Shown: one piece after another, positions 8,881 through 18,014 of the stretch | How the letters are laid out: the number at the start of each line of letters is the position of its first letter | Numbering within the stretch: position 1 is the first letter of the stretch | Assembly (NCBI GenBank): GCA_021732995.1 | Contig: JAKFWA010000022.1 | Span: forward strand, 124,001 to 188,000 | Direction: 5' to 3' | Length of the DNA stretch: 64,000 nt | Origin: Planctomycetaceae bacterium | Lineage (GTDB): Bacteria > Planctomycetota > Planctomycetia > Planctomycetales > Planctomycetaceae | Translations under genes and position numbers: made by a program | Notes under the pieces: model-generated | Databases searched by the model: none | What the model saw: the letters and a program-made list of their open reading frames with translations, nothing else | What the model was told of the DNA's origin: nothing

Positions 8881-9819
8881 TCAGCCCGCAGAAGTCGCTG
8901 ACTTGCGGTTGCGCCAGTCGATGTTGGACATCTCGGACAGCGCGAGCATCAGCGCGTGCGTTCCATTGCGACCCCAGCCCTTCGCCTTCACGGACAGATA
9001 GAGCTGCTCGCCCAGAGCCAATCCCGGCAGCGACAAGCCCATCCGCTTCGCTTCAGCCAGAGCGATGCCCATGTCTTTAATAAAGTGCTCTACGAAGAAG
9101 CCCGGGTCGAAGTTGTTGGCCATCATGCGTGGGCCGAGATTCGACAGCGACCAGCTTCCAGCAGCGCCGGGGCCAACCGACTTCAGCATGGTTTCGAGAT
9201 CCAGCCCCGCTTTGTAGCCGTACAGCAACGACTCGCAGACGCCGATCATGTTGGTGGCGATCAGGATCTGATTCGCCATCTTGGTGTGCTGTCCACAACC
9301 CGGACCGCCCTGATGGACGATCGTCTTGCCCATCGCACCGAAGCACGGCTGCAAGGCTTCGACGACGTCTTTATCGCCGCCGATCATGATCGACAGCGCG
9401 GCGTTCTTGGCGCCTATATCGCCGCCGGAAACCGGAGCGTCCACGCTGTGCACGCCCTTGGCCTTGGCGGCTTCGTAGATTTCAACGGCCAGCGATGGCT
9501 CGCTGGTGGTCATGTCGATGAGCACGTTGCCCTTCTTCGACCCCGCGAGAGCACCGTCCTTGCCGAGCATGACTTCACGAACGTCGCTCGGAAAACCGAC
9601 GATCGAAAAAATCACATCCGACTGTTCGGCAACAGCTTTGGGCGTATCTGCCCACTTCGCGCCCTTGTCGATCAGAGCCTGCGACTTGCTCTTCGTACGA
9701 CTGTAAACCGTGGCCGAAAAGCCAGCGGCCATCAGGTGCCCAACCATGCTGGAGCCCATGACTCCAGTGCCAATCCAGCCAATTTTCGTCTGGCCTGGAG
9801 CGATCGTCGGTGCGGTCAT
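8881..9819 (-). CDS. NAD(P)-dependent beta-hydroxyacid dehydrogenase (3-hydroxyisobutyrate/tartronate semialdehyde reductase family)
   Basis: 312 residues. N-terminal Rossmann motif [13 protein letters not shown] (residues 13-25), the family substrate motif [17 protein letters not shown] (about 126-142), and the catalytic Lys in GQHTKMANQ (about 180). The C-terminal all-helical dimerisation domain ends at a usual length. The reaction is reversible oxidation of a small beta-hydroxyacid; the exact substrate (3-hydroxyisobutyrate, tartronate semialdehyde, or succinic semialdehyde) cannot be read from the motifs. Positioned 50 nt upstream of dapA, likely co-transcribed; no biochemical link is obvious. 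Confidence 0.9.
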   Translation of the reverse strand: MTAPTIAPGQTKIGWIGTGVMGSSMVGHLMAAGFSATVYSRTKSKSQALIDKGAKWADTPKAVAEQSDVIFSIVGFPSDVREVMLGKDGALAGSKKGNVLIDMTTSEPSLAVEIYEAAKAKGVHSVDAPVSGGDIGAKNAALSIMIGGDKDVVEALQPCFGAMGKTIVHQGGPGCGQHTKMANQILIATNMIGVCESLLYGYKAGLDLETMLKSVGPGAAGSWSLSNLGPRMMANNFDPGFFVEHFIKDMGIALAEAKRMGLSLPGLALGEQLYLSVKAKGWGRNGTHALMLALSEMSNIDWRNRKSATSAG

Positions 9820-10033
9820 TGGTGCGATTGCCCTTCAAGAAGTTGAATCAGATGTCGCTCGAGCGTTCAGACAGCGAGTGCCTGCGAGTCCCGAAGCGGA
9901 CAACGAGTATACCGGCGGAGTTCGAATTTCAAATTGAGCCGCTCAGCGGGTCTGCAGCCTGCTGGAGACGCACTGAGCGACCGGATATCGTCTGCCGACC
10001 AGACTGCCGCTCGACCCCGAGGAGCCCCGCTCG

Positions 10034-10687
10034 ATGCCATCTCTCAGCGAATACGCCACGTTCTTCCGCGAGTTCCGCACGCGCTTTGAAACGACGGGCT
10101 CGATCGCTCCCAGCAGCCGCTTTCTGGCTTCGGCGATGATCGCCCCGCTGCGCAATCGGCCGGCAGACGCGCCCGTTCGAATTCTCGAGATCGGCCCCGG
10201 CACCGGCGCTGTAACCGACTATCTGGTCCAGCAACTGCGTCCAGGCGATACCTTTGATCTGGTCGAACTCAACCAAGTCTTCGCCGACCTGCTGCGTTCC
10301 AAGTTCGAGCGGGAGAAGCACTTCCGTGCGATCGCCAGTCAGGCCACCGTCCATGTTCTGCCGCTGCAGGACTTTGAAGCAACCCAACCGTACGACTTCG
10401 TCATCTCCGGCCTACCGCTGAATAACTTCCCGGCAGACCTCGTCGATGAAATCTTCGACGCCTACTTTCGGCTGCTCGCCCCCGGTGGAGTGCTGTCCTA
10501 CTTCGAATATATGTACGTGCGATCGATCCGCAAGCGGCTCGGCAAGCGCGTGGACCGCGAGCGGCTGGCACGAATTGACGGCACGATGACACGTTACGTG
10601 AACTCGCATCGCATCCGCCGCGACTGGATCTTCGTGAATCTGCCCCCGGCTTGGGTGCAGCATCTCAGACGCGACCAGAGCAACTGA
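10034..10687 (+). CDS. PmtA-like SAM-dependent methyltransferase (phospholipid N-methyltransferase family)
   Basis: 217 residues; start ATG 10034 has GAGGAG about 9 nt upstream. The SAM-binding motif ILEIGPGTGAVTDYL (about 50-64) and acidic loop LVELNQ are clear. Before them stands SRFLASAM, and motif IV is VISGLPLNN, both as in the rhizobial PmtA group, which methylates phosphatidylethanolamine at the membrane surface; related proteins include KsgA-like rRNA dimethylases, whose motif IV is usually NLPY. I therefore favour a phospholipid or other small-molecule methyltransferase. Divergent from the dehydrogenase gene upstream; followed by a palindromic repeat. Confidence 0.78.
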   Translation: MPSLSEYATFFREFRTRFETTGSIAPSSRFLASAMIAPLRNRPADAPVRILEIGPGTGAVTDYLVQQLRPGDTFDLVELNQVFADLLRSKFEREKHFRAIASQATVHVLPLQDFEATQPYDFVISGLPLNNFPADLVDEIFDAYFRLLAPGGVLSYFEYMYVRSIRKRLGKRVDRERLARIDGTMTRYVNSHRIRRDWIFVNLPPAWVQHLRRDQSN

Positions 10688-10699
10688 CCGAAAAGATTT

Positions 10700-10748
10700 G
10701 TAGGTCGGACAATCCTGTCCGACAGCCGGACAAGATTGTCCGGCCTAC
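10700..10748. repeat. Interspersed palindrome, copy A
   Basis: A 49-nt element. The outer 15-bp arms (10700-10714 and 10734-10748) pair fully in RNA, with one G-U pair. Then come a 2x2 mismatch, an inner 5-bp stem GTCCG/CGGAC and the loop ACAGC. The core is GGACAATCCTGTCC. It starts 12 nt after the methyltransferase stop and ends 13 nt before the SBF-like start. Confidence 0.85.
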
Positions 10749-10761
10749 TGCGGAGAATTGG

Positions 10762-11745
10762 ATGCTGAAGTTTTTGAAGGCGCGCTGGTTCCTGATGACC
10801 TTGCTGACGTTGATCACCGCCGGCCTGCTGGTGGGATCTCTGCTCGGCAACGACGTGGTCAGCGTCATCAAGCGCGCGATTCCTTCGAAACCAATCACTG
10901 CCACCACTATCTTTCTAATGGCCTTCACGCTGGACAGCAGCCAGATTCGAGCCGCCTTTCGATCACCCGGACCCGTCATTTGGGCTTGCCTGATCAACGC
11001 CTTATTCATGCCGCTGATGGGCTGGGCGTGTGTGCGGCTGCAGACAGCTCAGCACTTTGAAATCGGGCTGATGATCGCCGTCAGCGTTCCCAGCACGATG
11101 GCGGCGGCGTCGGTGATGACTCGCAAAGCTGGAGCGAACGACGCCGTTTCGCTGCTGACGACTCTGACGACGAATTCCCTGTGTTTCCTGACGACTCCTT
11201 TCTGGCTGCAACTCGGAGCCCAGCAAGCCGTCAAGCTAGACTCGTTCGATCTTGGGGTCGACTTGTTTGCGCTCGTCCTCATCCCCGCGACGCTTGCGCA
11301 ACTGGCCCGTCTGATTCCGAGCTTCAAAACCTTCGCGACCGCTCGCAAATTCGGCCTGTCGGTGACCGCTCAGTTGATGATTCTGTTGCTGGTCTTCGTG
11401 AGTGCCTGCACCGGCGGCCTGGAGTTGCAGCGAGCGAATGTGGCCGAGCAGGTCGCTGGCATGGTTGTCGCCTGGATCTGCTGCGTAGCGATTCACGCCG
11501 CGGGCCTGTTCCTAGGTCACGCGGGCGGCAAACTCTTCGGTTTTTCCCCGAAAGACCGCATCGCCAGTGGTTTTGCCGCCAGCCAGAAGACGCTGCCGAT
11601 TGGAGCCTATCTGGCCTCGAATCCGGCCGCCTTTGGAACAGTTCCGTTCGCGGTGTTCCCGATCCTGATGTTCCACGCCAGCCAACTGTTCCTCGACACA
11701 CTGGTCGCAGACTACTTCGCCAAGCAGGAACAAGGCGGGCAGTAG
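10762..11745 (+). CDS. SBF-like (bile acid:sodium symporter superfamily) membrane transporter
   Basis: 327 residues. Start ATG 10762 (MLKFLKARWF) has GGAG 7 nt upstream; the longer frame reads through the palindromic repeat and is not real. About nine hydrophobic helices. Motifs resemble the SBF-like family related to SLC10A7: an N-terminal KARWFLMTLL, a conserved SVPSTMAAASVMTRKAGAND stretch mid-protein, and near the C-terminus SGFAASQKTLPIGAYLAS, the family signature with polar residues in the substrate path. It is an inner-membrane carrier, probably Na+-coupled, of an unknown organic anion. Convergent with the RND pump gene. Confidence 0.8.
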   Translation: MLKFLKARWFLMTLLTLITAGLLVGSLLGNDVVSVIKRAIPSKPITATTIFLMAFTLDSSQIRAAFRSPGPVIWACLINALFMPLMGWACVRLQTAQHFEIGLMIAVSVPSTMAAASVMTRKAGANDAVSLLTTLTTNSLCFLTTPFWLQLGAQQAVKLDSFDLGVDLFALVLIPATLAQLARLIPSFKTFATARKFGLSVTAQLMILLLVFVSACTGGLELQRANVAEQVAGMVVAWICCVAIHAAGLFLGHAGGKLFGFSPKDRIASGFAASQKTLPIGAYLASNPAAFGTVPFAVFPILMFHASQLFLDTLVADYFAKQEQGGQ

Positions 11746-11750
11746 CCAAG

Positions 11751-11782
11751 CAAAAGACCTCTGAAGTCAATCACCTCAGAGG
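11751..11782 (-). terminator. Terminator between convergent SBF-like and RND genes
   Basis: Arms CCTCTGA (11758-11764) and TCAGAGG (11776-11782) with an 11-nt loop. On the minus strand TCTTTTG follows, so it most likely ends the RND operon; the plus-strand tail is not T-rich. Confidence 0.65.
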
Positions 11783-11792
11783 CCATTTCAGA

Positions 11793-14700
11793 TCACACGT
11801 AGTGAGGTTCAGGTTTCGGCTCGTGGACCTCGTGCTTCTCGGGCCAGAACCTTGCGGAGAGGCCGCGCAGCACCACGTAGAACGTGGGTGTGAGGAACAA
11901 GCCGAACACCGTCACTCCCAGCATGCCGGCGAACACGGCGGTTCCCAGCACCTGACGCAGTTCAAAACCCGGGCCGGTGGCTCGAGCCAGGGGCAGCACG
12001 CCCAGGATGAACGCGAACGACGTCATGATGATCGGACGCAACCGCAACCGCGAAGCTTCGATCGCAGCGTCGAAGCGGCTGCGACCTTCTTCTTCGAGTT
12101 GCTTCGCGAACTCGACGATCAGCACCGCGTTCTTAGCGGCCAGACCAATCAACACCACGAAGCTGATCTGAGTGATGAGGTTGTTGTCCATGCCTCGCAC
12201 AAACACACCGACCAAAGCGAACGGCAGGCACACCGGAGCGATCAGGATGATCGCCAGCGGCAACGTCCAGCTTTCGTACTCGGCTGCATGCACCAGGAAC
12301 ACGAACAACACGCACAAGGGGAAGATGTAGAGAGCCGTGTTACCGGCCAACTGTTGCTGATACGCCAGGTCGGTCCAGGCGATCGACATGCCCGGCGGCA
12401 GAGTTTCTTTCGCCAGCCGTTCGATCGTCTCGATGGCCTGACCTGAGCTGAATCCCGGAGCTGTGTCGCCCTGTACCTCAGCCGATGGGAACATATTGTA
12501 TCGCACCACCCGATCCGGGCCGCTCTGCCAACGCACGTCGACCACCGATCCCAGCGGCACCATGCGACCGTTCGCATTCCGAGTCTTCAGCCGGCCGATG
12601 TCTTCCGCTTGATTACGGAAACCCTCCTCAGACTGAGCTCGCACCTGAAACGTGCGACCGTAGAGATTGAAGTCGTTGACGTAAGCCGATCCCAGATTGA
12701 CCTGCAATGCATCGAACACGTTCGACAGCGGCACGTTGAGCATGTTCGCTTTGACTCGATTCACGTCCGCGAAGATCTGAGGCGTCGCGGCACGATAGGT
12801 CGTGAACACACCAGCCAACGACGGCTCTTTGTAGGCGGCGGCGATCAGTCGATCGGTCGCTTCCTGCAATGCACGAGACCCGTGACCTTTGCGATCCTGC
12901 ACCAGAAACTTGTAGCCGCCTGCGGTTCCCAGTCCCTGCACCGGCGGTGGCGGCACCACGAAGATATCTGCGTCTGGAATCTGCATCAGCTTCCGCTGCA
13001 ACGCGGGAAGTTCTTGCAAGATAGAGGGCTCGGTGCCGTCAGCGTTCAACTTGGGTGTGAAGAAGATCGCGGCGGAATTGGGACTGCTTGATCGAGTCGC
13101 CCCAGAGAAACCCACGAACGAAACCGCATGGCCCACTCCCGGATGATCCAGGATGATCTTGGTCGCTTCCCGCACAACTTCATCAGAGCGGGACAACGAC
13201 GCACCGTCTGGCAACTGGATCACGGTGATCAGGTAGCCCTTGTCTTGCCGGGGAATGAAGCCTGTTGGCACGGCTGAGAATCCGTAGCCAGTGAGCCCGA
13301 CCAGTGCGCCGTAGATCAGCAGCGGAATCGCTGCCTTGCGAATCGCCCAGCCAACTGAGTCTGCATAACCGAAGCTCAGCTTCTCAAAGGCTCGATTGAA
13401 CAAGCGGAAGAACCAGCCAAACATGAAGTCCCAGGCACGACCGAACTTGTCCTTCTTCGCGTCATGCGGCTTCAGTAACAACGCACACAAGGCGGGACTA
13501 AGCGTCAGCGAGTTGAACGCAGACAGCAGCGTCGACACCGCAATCGTCAACGCGAACTGTCGATAGAACTGACCGCTGATGCCGGTGATGAACGCCGTCG
13601 GCACGAACACGGCCGAGAGACCAACCGCAATCGCGATGACTGCCGTCGTCACCTCGTCCATGGCCTTGTAAGCAGCATCACGCGGCGACAAACCCGCCGC
13701 GATGTGACGTTCCACGTTCTCCACCACCACGATGGCGTCATCGACCACGATGCCGATCGCCAGCACCAGTCCGAACAGCGACAGCATGTTGAGCGAGAAC
13801 CCGAACACGGACATCGCTGCGAACGTACCGATGAGCGACACAGGAATCGCGATGAGCGGAATCAGCGTAGCTCGCCAGTTCTGCAAGAAGATCAACACCA
13901 CAATCACGACGAGCACCGCAGCTTCAAACAGCGTATGAAGCACGGCGTCGATGGACTCGCGCACAAACACCGTCGGGTTGTAAGCCATGCGGTATTCGAG
14001 CCCCGGCGGGAAATCTTTCGACAGCGTCTTGATTGCGTTCTCGACGCCTTCAGCGGTCGCGAGCGCGTTTGAACCGGGACGCTGCGAAATCACCAGCGCG
14101 ACCGCCGTCTCATTATCCAGGTAGCTGTTGATGGAATAGTCGCGGGCTCCGAGTTCAATGCGAGCCACGTCGCTCACTCGAATGATTCGACCATCGCTGC
14201 CGGTTCGCACAATCAAGTCGGCGAACTGCTTCGGTTCGAGCAATCGACCCAACGTATTCACCGTGAGCTGAAAGTCGCCACCACCGGACATCGGTGGCTG
14301 GCCAATCACGCCCGAAGCCACCTGCACGTTCTGTGAACGCAGAGCCTGAATCACATCACCAGCGGTCAACGACAGATGAGCCAACCGCTCGGCATCGAGC
14401 CAGACTCGCATGCTGTATTCACGCTGGCCCAGCGAGTTCACGCTGCCCACGCCGTCCACGCGAGCCAGTGCATCACGCACCTGAATCAGCGAGTAATTGC
14501 TGAGGTACAACTGGTCGTAACGCTTATCGGGCGAAACGAGGTGCAGCACCATCAATAAGTCGGGCGACGCCTTGATGGTCGTCACTCCCAGCCGACGCAC
14601 TTCTTCCGGCAAGCGAGCTTCCGCGGTCGCCACTCGGTTCTGAACGAGCACCTGAGCTGTGTCCAGATCGGTGCCGAGCTTGAACGTCACCGTGAGCTCC

Positions 14701-14969
14701 ATCTGGCCGTCCACGGTGCACTGCGACGACATGTAGAGCATGTCTTCGACACCGTTGACTTCCTGCTCGATCGGCGTCGCAACTGTATCGGCGATGACCT
14801 CGGGCGAAGCACCCGGGTACGACGCGCGCACCACAATGGTCGGCGGAACGATGTCAGGATACTGCGCGGCCGGCAACGTGTAGTAAGCAATGCCGCCCAG
14901 GACGACGATCACGATCGAAATCACCGTGGCGAAGATCGGCCGGTCGATGAAGAAGTGTGCCAGCTTCAT
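11793..14969 (-). CDS. RND efflux pump inner-membrane transporter (HAE1/AcrB type)
   Basis: 1058 residues, the full AcrB/MexB size. The N-terminus FFIDRPIFATVISIVIVVLG is the family's TM1 signature. Two large periplasmic loops separate TM1/TM2 and TM7/TM8. The proton-relay pair is in TM4 (GIVVDDAIVVVENVERH). The C-terminal half repeats the fold (LIGLAAKNAVLIVEFAKQ, RLRPIIMTSFAFILGVLPL). It exports hydrophobic compounds using the proton gradient, in a complex with the membrane-fusion protein encoded just upstream: the genes overlap by 4 nt (ATGA). No outer-membrane TolC-type gene or TetR regulator lies next to them, so the exit duct is presumably encoded elsewhere. Substrates unknown. Confidence 0.96.
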   Translation of the reverse strand: MKLAHFFIDRPIFATVISIVIVVLGGIAYYTLPAAQYPDIVPPTIVVRASYPGASPEVIADTVATPIEQEVNGVEDMLYMSSQCTVDGQMELTVTFKLGTDLDTAQVLVQNRVATAEARLPEEVRRLGVTTIKASPDLLMVLHLVSPDKRYDQLYLSNYSLIQVRDALARVDGVGSVNSLGQREYSMRVWLDAERLAHLSLTAGDVIQALRSQNVQVASGVIGQPPMSGGGDFQLTVNTLGRLLEPKQFADLIVRTGSDGRIIRVSDVARIELGARDYSINSYLDNETAVALVISQRPGSNALATAEGVENAIKTLSKDFPPGLEYRMAYNPTVFVRESIDAVLHTLFEAAVLVVIVVLIFLQNWRATLIPLIAIPVSLIGTFAAMSVFGFSLNMLSLFGLVLAIGIVVDDAIVVVENVERHIAAGLSPRDAAYKAMDEVTTAVIAIAVGLSAVFVPTAFITGISGQFYRQFALTIAVSTLLSAFNSLTLSPALCALLLKPHDAKKDKFGRAWDFMFGWFFRLFNRAFEKLSFGYADSVGWAIRKAAIPLLIYGALVGLTGYGFSAVPTGFIPRQDKGYLITVIQLPDGASLSRSDEVVREATKIILDHPGVGHAVSFVGFSGATRSSSPNSAAIFFTPKLNADGTEPSILQELPALQRKLMQIPDADIFVVPPPPVQGLGTAGGYKFLVQDRKGHGSRALQEATDRLIAAAYKEPSLAGVFTTYRAATPQIFADVNRVKANMLNVPLSNVFDALQVNLGSAYVNDFNLYGRTFQVRAQSEEGFRNQAEDIGRLKTRNANGRMVPLGSVVDVRWQSGPDRVVRYNMFPSAEVQGDTAPGFSSGQAIETIERLAKETLPPGMSIAWTDLAYQQQLAGNTALYIFPLCVLFVFLVHAAEYESWTLPLAIILIAPVCLPFALVGVFVRGMDNNLITQISFVVLIGLAAKNAVLIVEFAKQLEEEGRSRFDAAIEASRLRLRPIIMTSFAFILGVLPLARATGPGFELRQVLGTAVFAGMLGVTVFGLFLTPTFYVVLRGLSARFWPEKHEVHEPKPEPHYV

Positions 14970-16450
14970 AATGAGTTCCCTTCGAAGTCATGTCCTGACT
15001 TGATCTCGGAACGCAGCAAAGACGCGTTCCGAAGGCTGGGTTGAGTCACCGAGTTCCTGCTGTCAAAAGCGCCAGTCGCCAGCGGCCGATTGTGCTTTGG
15101 CCGCGTCAACCATTGATCTTCGGGCACCGATCGAGCGTCATCGGGCAGCCCGTCTTCCTTCATCGCGATCACTTCTGTCTTCGCCGTGACCTTGCTGTCA
15201 GGACGAATCCGCTGCAGACCTCGCAGCACGATGTTTTCAGTCCCTTGCAGGCCGTTACGCACGATGCGTAACCCGCGAGCCATCGGCCCCAGTTCCACAA
15301 CCTGACGCCGCACGCTGCCGTCGCTTTCGATCACGAACACGAACTTGTCCGATTGATCGGTGCCGATAGCGAGATCCGGAACGAGGATCGCGTCATAACG
15401 CGAACTGCCGGGCAGCCGGACGCGAGCAAACAAACCGGGCGTCAGCGACAGATCCGAGTTCGGCAGAATCGCGCGGCCGCGCATCGTCGCGGTTTCGGGA
15501 TCGAGCCGGTTGTCGATGAAGTCCATGTGGCCGTGATGCGGGAACTGATCCTTCTGGTCCATCACTCCGACATGCACCGGCAGCTTGTGTTGTCGGGGGC
15601 TATCGAGCTTCCCGTCGCGAACCAGTCGCACGTATTTCAGGAACGACTGCTCGTCCGCGTCGAAGTGACAGTAGATCGGGTCGAGCGAAACGATCGTCGT
15701 CAGCACCGTCGATTGTGGCGTACCACCGCTGATGAGATTGCCCTCAGTCACCAGACGCGAGCTGATGCGTCCTGTGATTGGAGCCCGGATCTCGCAGTAC
15801 TCCAGATTCAATTTGGCGACTGCGAGCAGTGACTTCGCAGCCTCTTCCGCAGCGGCAGCAGAGTCTGCCGACGCTTTGGCCAGGTCCAGCTTTGCGCGAG
15901 CGGCCTTCAAGCTGGCCTGCGATTGGGTGAATTCAGACTCACGGACTTCAAACTCGTCCTGCGAAACCGCGTTCTGAGCGGCCAGTCGCTTGGACCGATC
16001 ATGCTGCTTGCTGGCGAGGTCGTGCCGAGCCTCGACGAGCTTCACTTCGGCTTCGGTCTGCGCGACCGTCGCCTTCGCCTGCTCGACCTGTGATTGAGCC
16101 ACCACGACGTCTGCTTCGGTGCGAGCGACTTCTGCTGCGAACGGCCGCTGGTCGATCACGGATAAGAGATCGCCTTTGCGAACAATCTGGCCTTCTTGAA
16201 AATGCGTCGCATCCAGATACCCGCTGACTCGGGCACGCACCTCAACGAACTCAATCGGCTCGATGCGTCCGACGTACTCATCCCATTCCACGATCGGAGT
16301 CCGCAATGGCTTGCCCGCCACGACTCCAATTGGCGGCTGAGGAGGAGGTGGCGGCGGTTGCGAACATCCTGCCAACCAAAGAGTTGCGAAGAATCCCGTT
16401 CCGATGACAACTGCTGAGCGAAAGTTGTTGAATGACAATGAGAATGACAT
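14966..16450 (-). CDS. RND efflux membrane-fusion protein (AcrA/MexA family lipoprotein)
   Basis: 494 residues from ATG 16450, which has GGGA about 8 nt upstream and opens a lipoprotein signal with the lipobox LAGC; a poly-Pro stretch follows the Cys. Order: lipoyl half (VRARVSGYLDATHFQEGQIV), a long coiled-coil hairpin of about 110 residues rich in Ala/Glu/Gln, second lipoyl half (IRAPITGRISSRLVTEGNLI), beta-barrel (PGLFARVRLPGS) and membrane-proximal domain. It bridges the RND pump to an outer-membrane channel. About 60 residues extend past the usual end (after VTAKTEVIAM), polar and probably disordered. The gene is translationally coupled to the pump by a 4-nt ATGA overlap. Confidence 0.93.
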   Translation of the reverse strand: MSFSLSFNNFRSAVVIGTGFFATLWLAGCSQPPPPPPQPPIGVVAGKPLRTPIVEWDEYVGRIEPIEFVEVRARVSGYLDATHFQEGQIVRKGDLLSVIDQRPFAAEVARTEADVVVAQSQVEQAKATVAQTEAEVKLVEARHDLASKQHDRSKRLAAQNAVSQDEFEVRESEFTQSQASLKAARAKLDLAKASADSAAAAEEAAKSLLAVAKLNLEYCEIRAPITGRISSRLVTEGNLISGGTPQSTVLTTIVSLDPIYCHFDADEQSFLKYVRLVRDGKLDSPRQHKLPVHVGVMDQKDQFPHHGHMDFIDNRLDPETATMRGRAILPNSDLSLTPGLFARVRLPGSSRYDAILVPDLAIGTDQSDKFVFVIESDGSVRRQVVELGPMARGLRIVRNGLQGTENIVLRGLQRIRPDSKVTAKTEVIAMKEDGLPDDARSVPEDQWLTRPKHNRPLATGAFDSRNSVTQPSLRNASLLRSEIKSGHDFEGNSL

Positions 16451-16827
16451 GGCGATTTCCCGTAGACGGAGAGCCGCACAGCGCGCCGGACAGAGCGAGT
16501 CACGGCGGCACAAAGTGGGCGGGCAAGAACGCAGCTCGCGAGAAAAGCCTGCTGGTCGACAACAGGCAGCGGCAGGCACGGAACAACCGTCAGCCTGCTA
16601 ACTCGCCAGCAACGTGGTTGCGGAGTGAGCCAGATGCGGATCAGGTGAGCTTGGATGAGAGGAATACTCACCCCACCGCGATGCCTTACAGGAATTTGTC
16701 AGATTCTTGGGCGCGGCGTGCTGCTCGACCGGGAAAGCGTCCGGGAGCTGCGGGAAATACGAACGGCAGCGGCGAATCAGCACTTCCAAGCGACGGATGC
16801 AGGGCTCCACTTCCCTGATTTGTGGCC
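16451..16827. other. Non-coding stretch upstream of the efflux operon
   Basis: About 375 nt between the membrane-fusion protein start and a terminator. It should hold the promoter of the efflux operon on the minus strand. I see no convincing gene, regulator box or repeat. A frame at 16598-16861 would run through the terminator hairpin and resembles no family. Confidence 0.5.
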
Positions 16828-16885
16828 AGAAAAACAGAACGCTCCGCATCTCGGGCAACAATCAGTTGCCAGTGATGCGGAGCGT
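16828..16885 (-). terminator. Strong intrinsic terminator behind the zinc-ribbon gene
   Basis: Perfect 12-bp outer arms (16839-16850, 16874-16885; one arm is ACGCTCCGCATC), a 3x3 internal loop, then inner arms GGCAAC/GTTGCC around the loop AATCA. On the minus strand the tail is TTCTGTTTTTC. It sits about 65 nt after the stop of the 39-residue protein and shields the efflux operon from read-through. Confidence 0.8.
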
Positions 16886-16949
16886 GTCCGTATTTGATGC
16901 TGTGACGCTGCTCAACAGCGGCATCACGCGCGGATGCTTGAAGCTCGTC

Positions 16950-17069
16950 TTAGCGCAACTTCTGGTGGCACGTCTTACAACGGACACGCATCCGCACGAT
17001 CTTGTTGCACTTTGGGCAGCGCTGAGTGCTGCGAGCCTTGTGCAACTTCGTTCGGGGGCGAATGACCAT
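16950..17069 (-). CDS. 39-residue basic zinc-ribbon protein
   Basis: ATG 17069 to TAA 16950. The Shine-Dalgarno AAGGTGAG ends 2 nt before the start codon, so it is strong but close. The protein opens MVIRPRTKLHKARSTQRCPK and has two Cys pairs, CPKC and CKTC, 13 residues apart, with many Arg and Lys: a minimal four-Cys zinc ribbon likely to bind RNA or a protein. The layout recalls small ribosome-associated zinc proteins such as L36, but the sequence is not L36. It has its own strong terminator, which supports a real, well-expressed gene. I do not recognise a named family; function unknown. Confidence 0.7.
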   Translation of the reverse strand: MVIRPRTKLHKARSTQRCPKCNKIVRMRVRCKTCHQKLR

Positions 17070-17184
17070 CTCTCACCTTTCAAACCTGAAACCTGCGGGC
17101 AATCCATTCAAAACGGGGCGGAAAACTTAGTGGAAGCCGCCCCGAGTCGCAAGCCACCGCTCTGTTTCTCACACCTTGGCCAGT

Positions 17185-17868
17185 TTAGCAGCGGTGTCGT
17201 ACTTTTCTGTTAGCCGCCTTCAGAATGTATTCAACGGCGTCCGGAGTCTTGCAGGCAGTATCCCCGTGATCGACGTCGACCTTGCCAATTCGTTTCGCCG
17301 TAGCGATCGCTTCGTCTCGCAACTCCGGGACCGAGATGCCGATCGACATCACGGCGCTGTTCATCTGGTAGCGTGCCATGTTGGGAGAATCGTGAATCTG
17401 TTTCTCGATGGTTCCCAGCAGGTTGCGGCAGTAGTCCAAATCGACGGTCTCAGGCGCGTCCCGGAGCTGGCAGCACAACACGCAGTAGCCCGTCTGCCGC
17501 GGAGACTCGTGTTTACTTTTCATCCACTTGTCGCGCAAGCGGTTCGCATGTCGAGAACTCGCGACCACAGCGGCAATGTAACCGATGAGTCCCCTGTAGG
17601 TTGACTCTTTCAGCCACTTCTCTGCTTCAGCCGCAGTCAGTTTCTCGGGATCGGCGATCATCAGGGCCAGTGTTCGAGCGTCCGAATTGCCCGTCTCCCA
17701 CAGCCCCTGAGCGAGTTCGTGATCGACTTTGATCTTCTTCACGAGCTTGCCGAGGTTGGCGAAGCTGACGCCGTACACATTGTCACCAGCGCCGTGGCGG
17801 CGGTAGGTCTTGATGTTCTGTTCGGTGCCGAGCTCCTGCAGCGTGGACAGCGTTTCTTCGAGAGTCAT
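17185..17868 (-). CDS. DNA alkylation repair (AlkD-like HEAT-repeat) protein
   Basis: 227 residues. ATG 17868 has AAGGTGAGG a few nt upstream and is preferred to GTG 17877. The chain is all-helical and reads as the AlkC/AlkD-like DNA glycosylase superfamily (YGVSFANLGKLVKKIK near the start; ARTLALMIADPEKLT; MNSAVMSIGISVPELRDEA). AlkD-type enzymes excise 3-methyl- and 7-methylpurines by holding DNA in the concave face of HEAT-like repeats. Several family members are not glycosylases, so the substrate is uncertain. Probably a single gene; a small zinc-ribbon gene follows 115 nt downstream. Confidence 0.78.
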   Translation of the reverse strand: MTLEETLSTLQELGTEQNIKTYRRHGAGDNVYGVSFANLGKLVKKIKVDHELAQGLWETGNSDARTLALMIADPEKLTAAEAEKWLKESTYRGLIGYIAAVVASSRHANRLRDKWMKSKHESPRQTGYCVLCCQLRDAPETVDLDYCRNLLGTIEKQIHDSPNMARYQMNSAVMSIGISVPELRDEAIATAKRIGKVDVDHGDTACKTPDAVEYILKAANRKVRHRC

Positions 17869-18014
17869 GGCCCTCACCTTACCGAATGATTCATAGAATT
17901 GCCTATCCGGAAAAATCTTGCATCGGCTAAGGTATCTCTGTTGCTGATCGAATCGGTCAAGGGATTCACTCGCTTTTGATAGACCAGCTCGCCGCGGTAG
18001 GGAGACGAGGACTA

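Noticed and set aside
8956-9846. A 296-codon plus-strand frame opposite the beta-hydroxyacid dehydrogenase
   Set aside because: Antisense shadow of a clear family gene; no domain.
10651-10761. Longer N-terminus of the SBF-like transporter overlapping the methyltransferase
   Set aside because: The extension is a translation of the palindromic repeat; ATG 10762 has the Shine-Dalgarno.
11181-12446. A 421-codon plus-strand frame across the SBF-like and RND gene ends
   Set aside because: Runs through the convergent terminator and is antisense to the RND gene; low-complexity His/Gln/Arg.
16598-16861. An 87-codon minus-strand frame upstream of the efflux operon
   Set aside because: Starts inside the terminator hairpin of the zinc-ribbon gene, begins with TTG and resembles no family.
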